DNA of 64,000 nt from DUML01 sp050949905 (lineage in GTDB: Bacteria > Bacillota > Desulfitobacteriia > Desulfitobacteriales > Syntrophobotulaceae), in the NCBI GenBank assembly GCA_050949905.1, contig JBMNGP010000034.1, positions 191,163-255,162 on the forward strand. The letters run 5' to 3'. Under the pieces are notes generated by a model, which worked only from the letters and a program-made list of their open reading frames with translations, was not told the origin of the DNA and did not search any database. Positions within the stretch are counted from its first letter, which is position 1. Each line of letters begins with the position of its first letter. A program made the position numbers and the translations under genes. Of the stretch, positions 51,258-60,650 are shown piece by piece.

Positions 51258-53648
51258 TTGATCGCATCAGAAAAGGTCTTGGCCAAACTAGATTATGGAA
51301 CTATCAGGGAAAAACTTAGTGGGCATTGCATGCTGCTCAAGGCTAAAGAAATGGCGGAAAGCCTTGTTCCGGAGTCCGAAATCCGCTTGGTTAGGCAGAT
51401 GCTTAGAGAGACGGATGAGGGGAAGATTCTTTTAAGAATAAACCCCCTGTTTTCCGTGCGGGGAGCAAGAGAAGTCAGACCTTACCTAGAGAGATGTGAG
51501 CGCGGGGGGATTTTAAATCCCGGGGAATTGCTGGAGATTAGGGATACCTTAAAAGTTGCCCGCCAGATTCGGAATATCCTCTTGGACACTACCCAAGCGG
51601 GTAAGGACAGTTACAGTGAGTTGTTCAGCATTAGAGAGATAGTCCGAGCAATTATTCCGCAGAAAGATATCGAAGATCATATTTCCCGGTCGGTAGCTGA
51701 AGACGGAACGATCAGTGACCGCGCCTCGGAAGAACTGGCCAGGTTACGTCGTGCGAAAAGCGCCGGCCAACAAAAAATCAAGGAAAGTCTTGATGCCATT
51801 TTGAGGAATCCCAGCTATCAAAAGATGCTGCAGGATAACTTGATAACTACCAGAGGTGACCGTTATGTAGTGCCTGTTAAGCAGGAATACAGTTCGGCTT
51901 TTCAAGGTATTGTTCATGACCAGTCCGCGAGCGGGGCAACTGTCTTTATTGAGCCCCTGGTAGTAGTAAGGCTCGGCAATGAATTAAGAGAAGTTATTCT
52001 TAAAGAAAAACGGGAAATAGAGCGTATTCTCCAGCAGCTTACTGCTTTGGTAGCTGTTCAAGCTGAGGAGATCGCGGTTCTTTATGAAGCGCTGGCCAAA
52101 CTGGATTTTATCCTGGCTAAAGCCCGTTTAAGTGAAGATATGGAAGCAGGGCCACCTCTCGTAGTCAATAAACAGGAAATTAAGCTTATCAAAGCCAGGC
52201 ATCCCCTTTTAACCGGCCCCGTTGTACCGATATCCGTAGAATTAGGCTCAAAATATAATTTCCTGGTAATTACCGGCCCTAACACCGGCGGTAAGACTGT
52301 CACCCTAAAAACTATCGGTTTAATGGTAGTTATGATGCAGTCTGGTTTGCATATTCCAACGGAAAGTGAATCCAAGCTGGGGATATTTGAGCATGTTTTT
52401 GTTGATATCGGTGATGAGCAGAGTGTGGAACAATCTCTAAGTACTTTTTCCGGCCATATGACAAACATCGTGGAAATTCTCCAAGAAGCGGACTATAAGT
52501 CCCTGGTTCTATTTGATGAGCTGGGAGCAGGAACAGACCCCGCCGAAGGGTCGGCTTTAGCTATGGCTATTCTCTCCGAATTGCTGGAAAGGGGAGCTTG
52601 TGGGGTAGCTACTACCCATTACGGTAACCTCAAGACTTTTGCCTACAACACTCCGGGGATAGAAAATGCCTCCGTGGAATTTGATCCGGAGACCTTGAAA
52701 CCAACTTATCGGCTAATTACAGGTATCCCCGGCAGAAGTAATGCTCTGGCCATTGCCGAGAGATTAGGCCTTAGTACGAAAGTTTTAGATCTGGCTCGCT
52801 CTTTTATGTCCGAACGCCAAAAGAGGGAGAGCGATCTTTTGGATAACCTTGAAGATACCCAGAGAGAAATCGAACTCCAGAAAATCAAAATAGAAGAAGA
52901 ACACCAGGAGGCAGTGCGTAAAGCAGCCGAACTAAAAAAGAGAAACTCCGAACTGGAAGAAAAATATGAAGAAATTCTGCATAAGGCGAAAGAGGAAGCT
53001 GTGGAAATTGTCCGCCGGGCTAAGCTGGAAGCTGAAGCAGTAATTAGAGAAATCAAAGAAGCTCAAAAGAAAGAAAGACGGGAACAAGAGGCTGCTGCTC
53101 AAAAAGCCCGGCAGGGTTTGAAAAAGCTCTCGGAAAGCATCTATGAGGACCAGGGAAACAGGAAAAAGAAAACCAGCCTTAAGCCGGAACAGCTGGAACC
53201 AGGTCAAATGGTTTTCCTGCCGAACTTAAGGCAAAAAGGCCAGGTTCTGCAAAAACCGGATAACAATAAAGAAGTTCTGATCCAAGCAGGCATTCTAAAG
53301 CTGAGTGTTCCCATCTCCGAAATCCGTTTGATTGATGAGAGTAGGAAGCCTGAGAATTTTGCCAAAACCATTCAGGGGACTTTCGGCTTGCATAAAGCCG
53401 TCACTTTACGCAGTGAGATTGACCTGCGCGGCAAACTGGTGGAAGAGGCCGAAGAACTCCTGGACAAATATTTAGATGACGCCGTTTTAACCGGGATTAA
53501 CCAAGTCAGTGTAATCCATGGCAAAGGAACTGGGGCTTTAAGAACAGGGATCCATCTCTTCTTAAAAAGGCATCCTCATGTTAAAAGCTATCGCCTAGGA
53601 GAATTTGGCGAAGGAGATACAGGGGTGACCATTGTTGAACTAAAATAA
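51258..53648 (+). CDS. mutS2: Endonuclease MutS2
   Basis: 796 aa from TTG 51258, directly after the U32 stop; its AGGAGTG site lies within the U32 gene end, so the two are coupled. MutS core and ATPase: Walker A GPNTGGKTVTLKT, STFSGHMTNIVEIL, DELGAGTDPAEGSALAMAIL and TTHYGNLKTFAY, then a long coiled coil (~520-640) and a C-terminal Smr nuclease domain (IDLRGKLVEEAEELLDKYLD; VIHGKGTGALRTGI). It lacks the mismatch-binding domain of MutS1. Known roles in the family are suppression of recombination and, in Bacillus, splitting of collided ribosomes. Confidence 0.97.
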   Translation: MIASEKVLAKLDYGTIREKLSGHCMLLKAKEMAESLVPESEIRLVRQMLRETDEGKILLRINPLFSVRGAREVRPYLERCERGGILNPGELLEIRDTLKVARQIRNILLDTTQAGKDSYSELFSIREIVRAIIPQKDIEDHISRSVAEDGTISDRASEELARLRRAKSAGQQKIKESLDAILRNPSYQKMLQDNLITTRGDRYVVPVKQEYSSAFQGIVHDQSASGATVFIEPLVVVRLGNELREVILKEKREIERILQQLTALVAVQAEEIAVLYEALAKLDFILAKARLSEDMEAGPPLVVNKQEIKLIKARHPLLTGPVVPISVELGSKYNFLVITGPNTGGKTVTLKTIGLMVVMMQSGLHIPTESESKLGIFEHVFVDIGDEQSVEQSLSTFSGHMTNIVEILQEADYKSLVLFDELGAGTDPAEGSALAMAILSELLERGACGVATTHYGNLKTFAYNTPGIENASVEFDPETLKPTYRLITGIPGRSNALAIAERLGLSTKVLDLARSFMSERQKRESDLLDNLEDTQREIELQKIKIEEEHQEAVRKAAELKKRNSELEEKYEEILHKAKEEAVEIVRRAKLEAEAVIREIKEAQKKERREQEAAAQKARQGLKKLSESIYEDQGNRKKKTSLKPEQLEPGQMVFLPNLRQKGQVLQKPDNNKEVLIQAGILKLSVPISEIRLIDESRKPENFAKTIQGTFGLHKAVTLRSEIDLRGKLVEEAEELLDKYLDDAVLTGINQVSVIHGKGTGALRTGIHLFLKRHPHVKSYRLGEFGEGDTGVTIVELK

Positions 53649-53663
53649 GGGACAAGGACACAA

Positions 53664-53709
53664 AAAGTGGGACAGGAGAACCGTCCCCTTGTCCACTTGT
53701 CCCACTTTG
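53664..53709. repeat. Hairpin repeat copy 2, after mutS2
   Basis: AAAGTGGGACA and TGTCCCACTTT flank GGAGAACCGTCCCCTTGTCC. It lies between the convergent mutS2 and penicillin-binding protein genes and matches the repeat at 48594-48630 apart from a few bases and an extra 8-bp segment. It could act as a bidirectional transcription stop. Confidence 0.8.
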
Positions 53710-53710
53710 T

Positions 53711-56374
53711 TTAGTCGACTATGGTTAGCGTGACCGGCGCAGATGGCGGGCCCACTGTAAAGGTTTCGTTATCTATCAGGGCAGCCCAGAAGGTATAAGA
53801 TCCAGGAGTGACATCCGCGCCGGAAACATTTAAGCGGTAGTTTATGCTCTTCTTGCTGTTGTCTTCCGGTACAAATGTCTCCAGATAGGAGAGTCCAGGT
53901 CTTTTTATATATAAGATGACATTGTAAGTTTTTGCATCATAGTCGTTTTGCACCGGAATCTGAACTCTGGTTGTCCGTTGGTCATAATTAGGAGTCCCGA
54001 TTGTTAACTGCGGATGAGCCGGATCTCCGGCCGGCGGGTTATCGCCACTGACAGAATTGCTATTGTTAGGGTCAGTCGTGCTTTTGCCGGGAATTTTGTA
54101 AGGAAGTTCATCCGGAGGCCAGGTGGCATCTTCCGGCCGCTCAGGCGGGTTCAGGAAGACCTTGGGAACTCCGAAAGGACTATCATCCGGCAAAATGGCG
54201 TCCGGAATATCCGGGTTAACTTTGAGCTCTACCCAGACATCGCTGACACTGGTCGGGACACTGTCTGTGGCACAAATTTCCGTAGCCACAAACTCTTCCG
54301 GAGTTAAACTGCTGGGTAAGAGGCCCGATTTGCGGTCAAATTGCACGGAGGTAATTCCTTTGGGACGGCTAATGCTGGATTGAACTTCCAGGCCCTCGTG
54401 GGCAGCAGTCATAACCTCTTTCCAAATTGTAGTTGGGTAGCTGCTGCCATAGACACCCCGCAGATAATGCTTCAAGTCTTCGTCTTCATCATAGCCCATC
54501 CAGACCACAGCGGTATATTTAGGGCTATAGCCGGCAAACCAGGCATCAGGGTTGCCAAAACGGTTGCCATACTTCTTCATATCAAGAGAGGTTGTTCCGG
54601 TCTTGCCGCATATATACCAGTTTCCAAGCCGGGCTCTGGTACCGGTACCGGAAGTTACTACCGTTCTTAAGAGGTCGTTCATCAAATAAGCGGTTGTTTC
54701 TTTCATAACCCTCTTTTTGACTGGCGCATTTTCAAGCAAGGTTTTACCGTCGGGTCCCACAACTTTAGTGACACTGTAAGGCTCTGTTTTTACCCCATTA
54801 TTGGCAAAAGCAGCATAGGCCGAAGCCATTTCCAGGGTGGAAACCTCAAAAGTTCCCAGACCGAGGCTTAATACTTTTTCATTGTCTTTCAGCGGCAGGT
54901 TAAGGTTATTCTTGCCGAACTGCCAGCCGTAATCCACACCCATAGAATCCAAAAGTTTAACGGCATAGATATTGACGGAATCCCTGACGGCTTCCCGCAT
55001 AGTAATCAGGCCTCGCCAGCCTTTGGTTTCCGTATCATAGTTGGTTGGAGCCCAGACCCCGCCGGCACCGTCCGGATATTCGACAGGCATATCGTCAAAG
55101 ACTGTCCCTGGGTAGTAACCGCCTTTTTCTAAAGCAGGTGCATAGACTACCAGCGGTTTAGCGGTTGAGCCTGGCTGACGCCTGGACTGGGAGGCTCGAT
55201 TTAAGCCCATAGGAGTGTATTCCCGACCCCCAACTATGGCAGAGATAGCTCCGGTCTCAGACTCCAGGACTGTAATTGCTCCCTGAACTGGAATTTCATC
55301 GACACTCTTCGGGAAGTTTTCTGCTTTGGCAAAAGCTTTTTCTGCCGCATCTTGAATTTTGGCATTAACCGTAGTATAGATATGCAGGCCGCCATTGTAA
55401 ATTTGCTCCGGAGTTAAGCCATGTTTATCCTGCAGCTCCTTAATTACATAATCCACAAAATAGGGATGGTTTTTATTGCGGGTAGCTACCTCCGGCAGTT
55501 TTACTTTAGTTTGTTTAGCCTTGACCTGTTCCACAAAAGTAAAAGGCTCTTCTTTATACTTTTCATATTCTTCCTGGGTAATAAGATTATTATCTCTCAT
55601 AATACCCAGGACAATATTACGCCTATACTTGGCTTTATCGGGATTGAGATAAGGGTCATAGGCGCTGGGAGCTTTGGGGAGTCCTGCCAGTAAAGCCACT
55701 TCGGCAGGATTTAAATCTTTTAGTTCTTTGCCGAAGTAGGTTTGAGCCGCAGTTCTGATCCCAAAGGAGGATTCCCCGAAAAATATTCTGTTTAAATAAA
55801 AAGTAAGGATTTCATTCTTCGTATAGGTGCGCTCAATTTGCAGTGCTAAGATCAGTTCTTGAATTTTGCGTTTCAGCTTTTTTTCGGTAGGGTTTTCAAT
55901 AAAAGCATTTTTGGCCAGCTGAATAGTTATTGTGCTGCCGCCTTCTACTGCTTCACCGGCTTTAAAGTTATTGATCGCCGCCTTGGCAATCCGGATGGGA
56001 TCTGCCCCGAAGTGGTCATGAAACCTTTTATCTTCGACAGCAATAAAAGTATCTACTACCAACTCGGGGATATCCTCATAATCCACCAGCAGTCGGTGCT
56101 CAGAAGCATGCAGCTGGGCAATTTGTTTCCCATCCTTATCATAGACAATGGAGGATTCTTTCTGACTGGCGAGCAGCTTAGGATCCCATTCGGGAGTACC
56201 TAAAGCCGCATTGATGGTGTAAGCTCCCAGAGCTACCGATGAGAAAATAAAAACTGCTAAAATCACTAAGAGGACTAATTTTAGAGCTTTTCTATTTTTT
56301 CTTTTTTTACCAGAGGTGATTCGTCTATTCTTTGGTTCTGAACTGCGTTTTTCCGAATTTGGGTTTTTAGCCAT
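53711..56374 (-). CDS. Class A penicillin-binding protein (PBP1a type)
   Basis: 887 aa. Short basic cytoplasmic tail, TM helix (~31-52), glycosyltransferase domain with catalytic Glu in FIAVEDKRFHDHFGADP (~115), GGSTITIQLAKN and KRKIQELILALQIERTYTKN, then a transpeptidase domain with SxxK in RRQPGSTAKPL (~403), SxN in RDSVNIYAVKL and KTG in YICGKTGTTSLDMKKYG. The C-terminus has a Pro/Ser/Asn-rich linker and a fibronectin-III-like domain of ~100 residues. It polymerises and cross-links peptidoglycan. ATG 56374 has AGGAGG upstream. The repeat copy 2 ends within 2 bp of its stop codon. Confidence 0.96.
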   Translation of the reverse strand: MAKNPNSEKRSSEPKNRRITSGKKRKNRKALKLVLLVILAVFIFSSVALGAYTINAALGTPEWDPKLLASQKESSIVYDKDGKQIAQLHASEHRLLVDYEDIPELVVDTFIAVEDKRFHDHFGADPIRIAKAAINNFKAGEAVEGGSTITIQLAKNAFIENPTEKKLKRKIQELILALQIERTYTKNEILTFYLNRIFFGESSFGIRTAAQTYFGKELKDLNPAEVALLAGLPKAPSAYDPYLNPDKAKYRRNIVLGIMRDNNLITQEEYEKYKEEPFTFVEQVKAKQTKVKLPEVATRNKNHPYFVDYVIKELQDKHGLTPEQIYNGGLHIYTTVNAKIQDAAEKAFAKAENFPKSVDEIPVQGAITVLESETGAISAIVGGREYTPMGLNRASQSRRQPGSTAKPLVVYAPALEKGGYYPGTVFDDMPVEYPDGAGGVWAPTNYDTETKGWRGLITMREAVRDSVNIYAVKLLDSMGVDYGWQFGKNNLNLPLKDNEKVLSLGLGTFEVSTLEMASAYAAFANNGVKTEPYSVTKVVGPDGKTLLENAPVKKRVMKETTAYLMNDLLRTVVTSGTGTRARLGNWYICGKTGTTSLDMKKYGNRFGNPDAWFAGYSPKYTAVVWMGYDEDEDLKHYLRGVYGSSYPTTIWKEVMTAAHEGLEVQSSISRPKGITSVQFDRKSGLLPSSLTPEEFVATEICATDSVPTSVSDVWVELKVNPDIPDAILPDDSPFGVPKVFLNPPERPEDATWPPDELPYKIPGKSTTDPNNSNSVSGDNPPAGDPAHPQLTIGTPNYDQRTTRVQIPVQNDYDAKTYNVILYIKRPGLSYLETFVPEDNSKKSINYRLNVSGADVTPGSYTFWAALIDNETFTVGPPSAPVTLTIVD

Positions 56375-56638
56375 TTAATCGGCCTCCTGTTTTCAAAGGC
56401 TTATTTTCAAAACAAAAGTGCTAAAAGTAATTAGCTCCAAACATTATACCATATTTTATAGACGGTAAAAACAGTATGTAACTGGTAAAAGGCTGCTGCC
56501 GAAATGCACCAGCAATATCTATGATAATAGTAAGCATCTATATTCTACCCTCAAAGCATAAAGCGTTAAACTGATGACTTTCTACAGGATATGCCGGAGA
56601 AAGGGAGATTAGTATTAAGGAGTTATTAGCAAATTAGA

Positions 56639-56670
56639 AGGAACTGCCCTTTGGTTAAGGTGCAGTTCCT
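56639..56670. terminator. Hairpin upstream of the ISL3 end remnant
   Basis: AGGAACTGC (56639-56647) pairs with GCAGTTCCT (56662-56670). It adjoins the ISL3 remnant. The 260 bp between it and the penicillin-binding protein start show no gene. Confidence 0.45.
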
Positions 56671-56742
56671 CATAGAAACTTGACCAATTTTGGTTTATTT
56701 ACTCTCCATTCTCAGGATTACCCCAACATATGACAGAGAGCC
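56671..56742 (+). repeat. Solo right end of an ISL3-family element
   Basis: The 72 bp match the last part of the ISL3 element at 8568-10233: ATAGAAACTTGACCAA, GGTTTATTTACTCTCC, CCCCAACA and TGACAGAGAGCC, in the same order, but without the ~207-bp palindromic insert. No transposase or left end is nearby, so it is a deletion remnant. Confidence 0.85.
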
Positions 56743-56781
56743 AAATATTACTGAATATATATTACTGAGGCAAACATACTC

Positions 56782-57782
56782 TTACATGATACCGAAAGCG
56801 GTCGGCAGGGCGGTAACAATCCAGGGGAGATATGCCGTCATAAACAGTACGAGAATCGTCACCCCGACAAAGGGCAGTACTTTGAGGGCAATCTGTTCAA
56901 TAGTAATTTTGCCGACACCGCAGGCGACGAAGAGGTTAACCCCAAAGGGCGGGGTCATCATACCAATTTCCAGGTTGATAACCATCATTACCCCAAAGTG
57001 GATTAAGTTAATATCCAAGGCCTGGATAATCGGCAGGAAAATAGGGGTGACAATAATCAAGGCTGCCAGGCTGGACATGAAACAGCCGATTAGTAAGAAC
57101 AAAAAGTTGCAGGCCAGTAAGAAGGTATACTTGCTTTGGAAGATGGAGAAAGCTTCGGCAATTTTTAAGGGGATTTGTTCGGCGGTTATAACCCAGCCGA
57201 AGGGGGCGGCCATACCCATAATAATCATACAGACTGAGGTCATGATCGCTGAATCAATCAGCATTTTCTTAATGGCTTTCAGGTCAAGTTCTCGGTAAAT
57301 GAAAACACCGACAATAAAACCATAGATAACTGCAACACCGGCGGCCTCGGTCGGAGTGAAAACTCCGGAATAAATTCCGCCTAAGATAATAACCGGCATG
57401 AGTAATGCCCAGAAAGCTTCGCGGAAGGACTTCCATAATATTGCCGGTGATCTTTCAATGACTTGTTTTTCACCGTAACCCCTCTTTTTAGAAAGGTAAT
57501 AGTTCACAGCCATCAGGAATAAGCCAATAATAATACCGGGGATAATACCGCCGGCAAACATCCCTGCTACCGAAACCGAAGCTAAGGCAGCATAGACGAC
57601 CATGGGGATACTGGGCGGAATAATAACGCCGATTCCTCCGGCCGAAGCCTGCAGGGCGCAAGCATAGCTGCGGTCATAGCCGGCTTTAACCATTTCCGGA
57701 ATCACAATCAAGCCGAGGGCGGCAACTGTAGCAGGGCCGGAACCGGAGATGGCCGCGAAGATCTGATCCATACCAACTTTGA
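56782..57782 (-). pseudogene. TRAP transporter large permease (DctM), 5' end cut off by IS3
   Basis: About 333 residues of a DctM/SiaM-type permease remain, with IFAAISGSGPATVAALGLIV, GGIGVIIPPSIPMVVYAALA, GVFTPTEAAGVAVIYGF and the conserved C-terminal TPPFGVNLFVACGVG. The family length is about 425-430 aa, so roughly the first 95 residues are lost at the IS3 left end. The apparent start codon is IS-derived. No dctP or dctQ genes are in the window. It would have imported C4-dicarboxylates or other acids with a sodium gradient. Confidence 0.9.
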
Positions 57783-57835
57783 CGGACACCAAATCGTGAT
57801 TATATAATAAATAAAATCATGAGAGGTACAGAAAA

Positions 57836-58117
57836 ATGGGAAACAACAACAACCGATACGACGATGACTTTAAGACCGGAGCGGTAGCAATGGTAGTAGA
57901 AAAAGGCCGGTCGATTCGTTTAGTAGCAAAAGATTTAGGCGTATCTGAACCTGCACTCAGAAGATGGGTAAAGGCAAGCACAGAACCAGAAGATGAAGTC
58001 ACTAAAAAACTAGCCGAGCTTGAAGCCGAAAATAAAAGGCTTAAAAAAGAACTTGATGATGCAAAGGACACGGTAAACATCTTAAAAAAGTCAGTAGCCA
58101 TTTTCCTAAAACCATAG
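57836..58117 (+). CDS. IS3-family transposase OrfA
   Basis: 93 aa with an HTH of the IS3 OrfA type (RLVAKDLGVSEPALRRWVKA) and a C-terminal leucine-zipper-like coiled coil (LAELEAENKRLKKELDDAKD). ATG 57836 follows AGAGG. The heptamer AAAAAAG at 58084-58090 lies shortly before the stop; a -1 shift there opens a continuous frame through orfB. Confidence 0.92.
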   Translation: MGNNNNRYDDDFKTGAVAMVVEKGRSIRLVAKDLGVSEPALRRWVKASTEPEDEVTKKLAELEAENKRLKKELDDAKDTVNILKKSVAIFLKP

Positions 58118-58179
58118 AATCAGAGAAAATAGTAAGCAGGAAATACGAGTTCATAAAAGCTTATGCCTCCGGGCATTCT

Positions 58180-59004
58180 GTGGAGAAAATGTGTGAGTTA
58201 TTAAAAGTATCCCGGAGTGGTTTCTACGACTGGATTAAAAGAGAACCATCAAAGCGAGAGAAAAAGCAGCAAAAAATACTTAAAATAATAGAGAAAACCC
58301 ATAAAAAGTATCCTACTTGGGGTGTTGATCCAATCTGGGCTGAAGTCAAAGAAAAAATATCATGCAGCCGTGGAACGGTTTACAAATTGATGAAAGAAAA
58401 CGGCATAAAATCAAAACGTAAAGCGAAATGGAAAGCAACAACCAATAGTAAACACAACTTACCAGTAGCTCCAAATCTCTTAGGGCAAAATTTTAATATA
58501 ACAGAGCCCAATACCGTATGGGTAGGAGATATCACATACAATTGGACCGATGAAGGCTGGCTATATACAGCAATAGTCAAAGACTTATGTACCAAAGAAG
58601 TAATAGGCTATGCCATGGGTGATAGAATTACCAAAGAACTTGTAATAAAAGCCATGAAAGTGGCCCTACGAAAAGAAAGGCCAAAAGCAGGATTAATATT
58701 TCATTCGGATCGCGGAAGCCAATATTGTTCAAACGACTTCAGGAGCTTATTAAAAGATAATAATATCCGGCAAAGCATGAGTCGCAAAGGAAATCCCTAT
58801 GATAATGCTTGTGCAGAAAACTTTTTTAGTTGTTTAAAATGTGAATGTACAAATTTCTATTATTTTAGGACTAAGGACGAAGCAAAGCAGGCTATTTTCG
58901 AATATATAGAAGTTTATTATAACAGACAGAGAAGGCATGCAGCGCTAGGATGGATTACTCCTGCTGCATATAAAAAACTAATCAGTCTAAAAGTAGCAGC
59001 ATAA
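58180..59004 (+). CDS. IS3-family transposase OrfB (integrase core)
   Basis: 274 aa in its own frame, in the -1 frame relative to orfA. DDE core: NTVWVGDITYNW (Asp), FHSDRGSQYCSNDFRSLL (Asp) and NPYDNACAENFFSCLKCE (Glu), then YNRQRRHAALGWITPAAYK. Upstream of 58180 the frame is open back into orfA (SHFPKTIESEKIVSRKYEFI), so the active enzyme is probably the OrfAB fusion made by programmed frameshifting. Confidence 0.94.
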   Translation: MEKMCELLKVSRSGFYDWIKREPSKREKKQQKILKIIEKTHKKYPTWGVDPIWAEVKEKISCSRGTVYKLMKENGIKSKRKAKWKATTNSKHNLPVAPNLLGQNFNITEPNTVWVGDITYNWTDEGWLYTAIVKDLCTKEVIGYAMGDRITKELVIKAMKVALRKERPKAGLIFHSDRGSQYCSNDFRSLLKDNNIRQSMSRKGNPYDNACAENFFSCLKCECTNFYYFRTKDEAKQAIFEYIEVYYNRQRRHAALGWITPAAYKKLISLKVAA

Positions 59005-59032
59005 AAAAGACAAATTAAAAACGGCATTTGGC

Positions 59033-59079
59033 GGGAATCAAGGGCGAGCAAAGCGAGTTTATCTAGGCCCTTGATTCCC
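59033..59079. repeat. 13-bp hairpin in the IS3 3' region
   Basis: GGGAATCAAGGGC (59033-59045) pairs perfectly with GCCCTTGATTCCC (59067-59079). It is 28 bp after orfB with no T tract, followed by a smaller ATGGTC/GACCAT hairpin at ~59106-59124. The 250 bp after orfB hold no gene. Confidence 0.7.
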
Positions 59080-59276
59080 AGGATAGCCCAACATCCTATT
59101 GAACGATGGTCTGTAAAAGACCATCTGCCCTCCGGCGAGGACGGGGTTTGGGGCAGGTCCCCAACTGTTTTAATAGAGCAAAGAGAGAATAAACCCTATT
59201 GAAAGCAAATTGGCGAAACTTTATGTAACTTCAAGATATGTTCACGAAACAGTGTCCAGGAAACGCAGAAAGGCTC

Positions 59277-60157
59277 AAGCGATTAAAAACGTTGATAACG
59301 GACAGGGAGGTGTTGCGCTCCCTGATGAAGGCCAACATCAAATCGCAGGACTTGAACATCATCGTGAGCAGAACCTTGCCTCCAACACGCCCGATGAGCG
59401 AATCAATCTCAACAACGGTAACATCTGAAGCTTCCTTGAAAGTCAGGAAATCGGCGTATGTACGCCCGATCCTGCAGGAGCAATCAACCTTATGCTCCAC
59501 CGGTTTGGATTTCCGGGGCTTTATGCGGCAGACGCGGGGCATATCTATATTTTTTGCCTTGAGAAGGCCGCCGGCAACATAGCGATAGATCGATTTTTCA
59601 CTGACTTCAAGGCTGTCGGCATTGTGGACTGCGATGTGATGGACAGAGTGGCCACGCCGGATGAGAGGAGAAACCAATTCGTCAAGGTAGAGCAGCTCAT
59701 CCTCAGTAATATTCGCACCGGTGCGGGATTCTACCAGCATTTCACGATATGCCTCGTGGGCCTTTTTATGGAGATAATATTTTTTCCGCAGTACGCACTG
59801 GCGCTCTTCCACACAGCCGTTGCAGACATAGGGAGGGTCATAAAGCTTGATGCACAGCCGTTCCTCGAATTCCTCGCATATAGCATTGCAATAATTACAG
59901 CTGGAACACTTTCTGGTGCAGTTGGGTTTATCCGCACAGAGCTGTATTTTTTGGCAGACATTTAGTTTTGCACAGCGGTTATGGATGCGGTATGGCGCAT
60001 ATTTATTGCTTTCGATGGCGCGGGCACGGACTTCACGGGAAATGGTGGATGCACTTTTTCCAAGAATGGCGGCAATCTGCTTGAGGGATACGCCCTCCCT
60101 CAGCTTCTGTTCAATCAGCATACGTTCCAAATCGGTAAGGTGCTTGTTTTTAGCCAT
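59277..60157 (-). pseudogene. IS30-family transposase, copy 1, C-terminus missing
   Basis: From ATG 60157 the first ~293 residues of an IS30 transposase are intact: N-terminal HTH (MAKNKHLTDLERMLIEQKLR; LKQIAAILGKSASTISREVR), a Cys-rich CADKPNCTRKCSSCNYC segment and the first catalytic Asp region VTVVEIDSLIGRVGGKVLLT. Homology with copy 2 ends at VFNRL, close to the right end of the IS3 element; after that an unrelated 15-residue tail is read. The last part of the catalytic domain is therefore missing. Confidence 0.9.
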
Positions 60158-60226
60158 GGTAAACTCTCCTTCAATTTAAAATAGGTTTCGCAGAACACAC
60201 TTACCTATTATTTCGTCAGAATTCTT

Positions 60227-60600
60227 GCCAGACTAAATGCAATCACTCCCCCATGGGGGAGTGAGGAAAGAAACATCTTTTGCTTGTAAGACTTAATGCC
60301 ACCCCTCTGTTTGACAAATTAAATGCAATCATCAAGTAACGTATGGGTTGCATTTACAATGTCAACTGAGGGATAAAACAAAATTGGTGGGCGGTCAAAG
60401 TAAATGCAACCTTTGACAGAGTAAATATTGAAAAGTAGCATTAAGTTAGTCAAGATTTGGGAATAACAGGGTATACTTTCAGCAAAAATAGCCGATTTAT
60501 ATTAATAGCGAGCGAAATTTGGCCGCTGAGCACTAAAAATAGGCATAGGAATACAAGGGGTACCCAAAAGCTGTTTTTTCGGACAGAGTTAATGCGTCCC
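60227..60600. repeat. Array of degenerate ~20-bp repeats in a gene-free stretch
   Basis: Seven related units: 60227-60245 (GACTAAATGCAATCA), 60288-60305 (GACTTAATGCCACCCC), 60311-60330 (TTGACAAATTAAATGCAATC), 60346-60365 (inverted; TTGACATTGTAAATGCAACC), 60393-60411 (GGTCAAAGTAAATGCAACC), 60412-60430 (TTTGACAGAGTAAATATTG) and 60581-60599 (GGACAGAGTTAATGCGTCC). A similar unit, GACATTGTTAATGCTGCC, is at 61743-61760. The working consensus is TTGACAnAGTWAATGCAACC. The layout resembles transposase-binding sites at ends of Tn7/Tn5053-type elements. No gene is seen in 60158-60650. Confidence 0.6.
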
Positions 60601-60650
60601 CCTGACTAAGGTTTCTATTAATGTGCTCTGCGAGTTAGAGAACGCTCGGA

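Larger units (their letters stand above)
57783..59258 (+). mobile_element. IS3-family insertion sequence
   Basis: Ends GGACACCAAATCGTGATTAT (left, from 57784) and, inverted, GGACACTGTTTCGTGAACAT (right, to 59257) agree at 14 of 20 positions. Contains orfA, orfB and a structured 3' region. The flanks differ (dctM on the left, truncated IS30 on the right) and show no short target duplication, so a deletion or second insertion followed its arrival. Boundaries are good to a few bases. Confidence 0.8.

Noticed and set aside
56690..57298. 202-aa plus-strand open frame opposite dctM
   Set aside because: Antisense to a well-conserved TRAP permease and without any recognisable domain or ribosome site; a shadow frame.
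60227..60600. CRISPR-like array
   Set aside because: The repeats are degenerate, unevenly spaced and one is inverted; spacers are not uniform and no cas genes are present.
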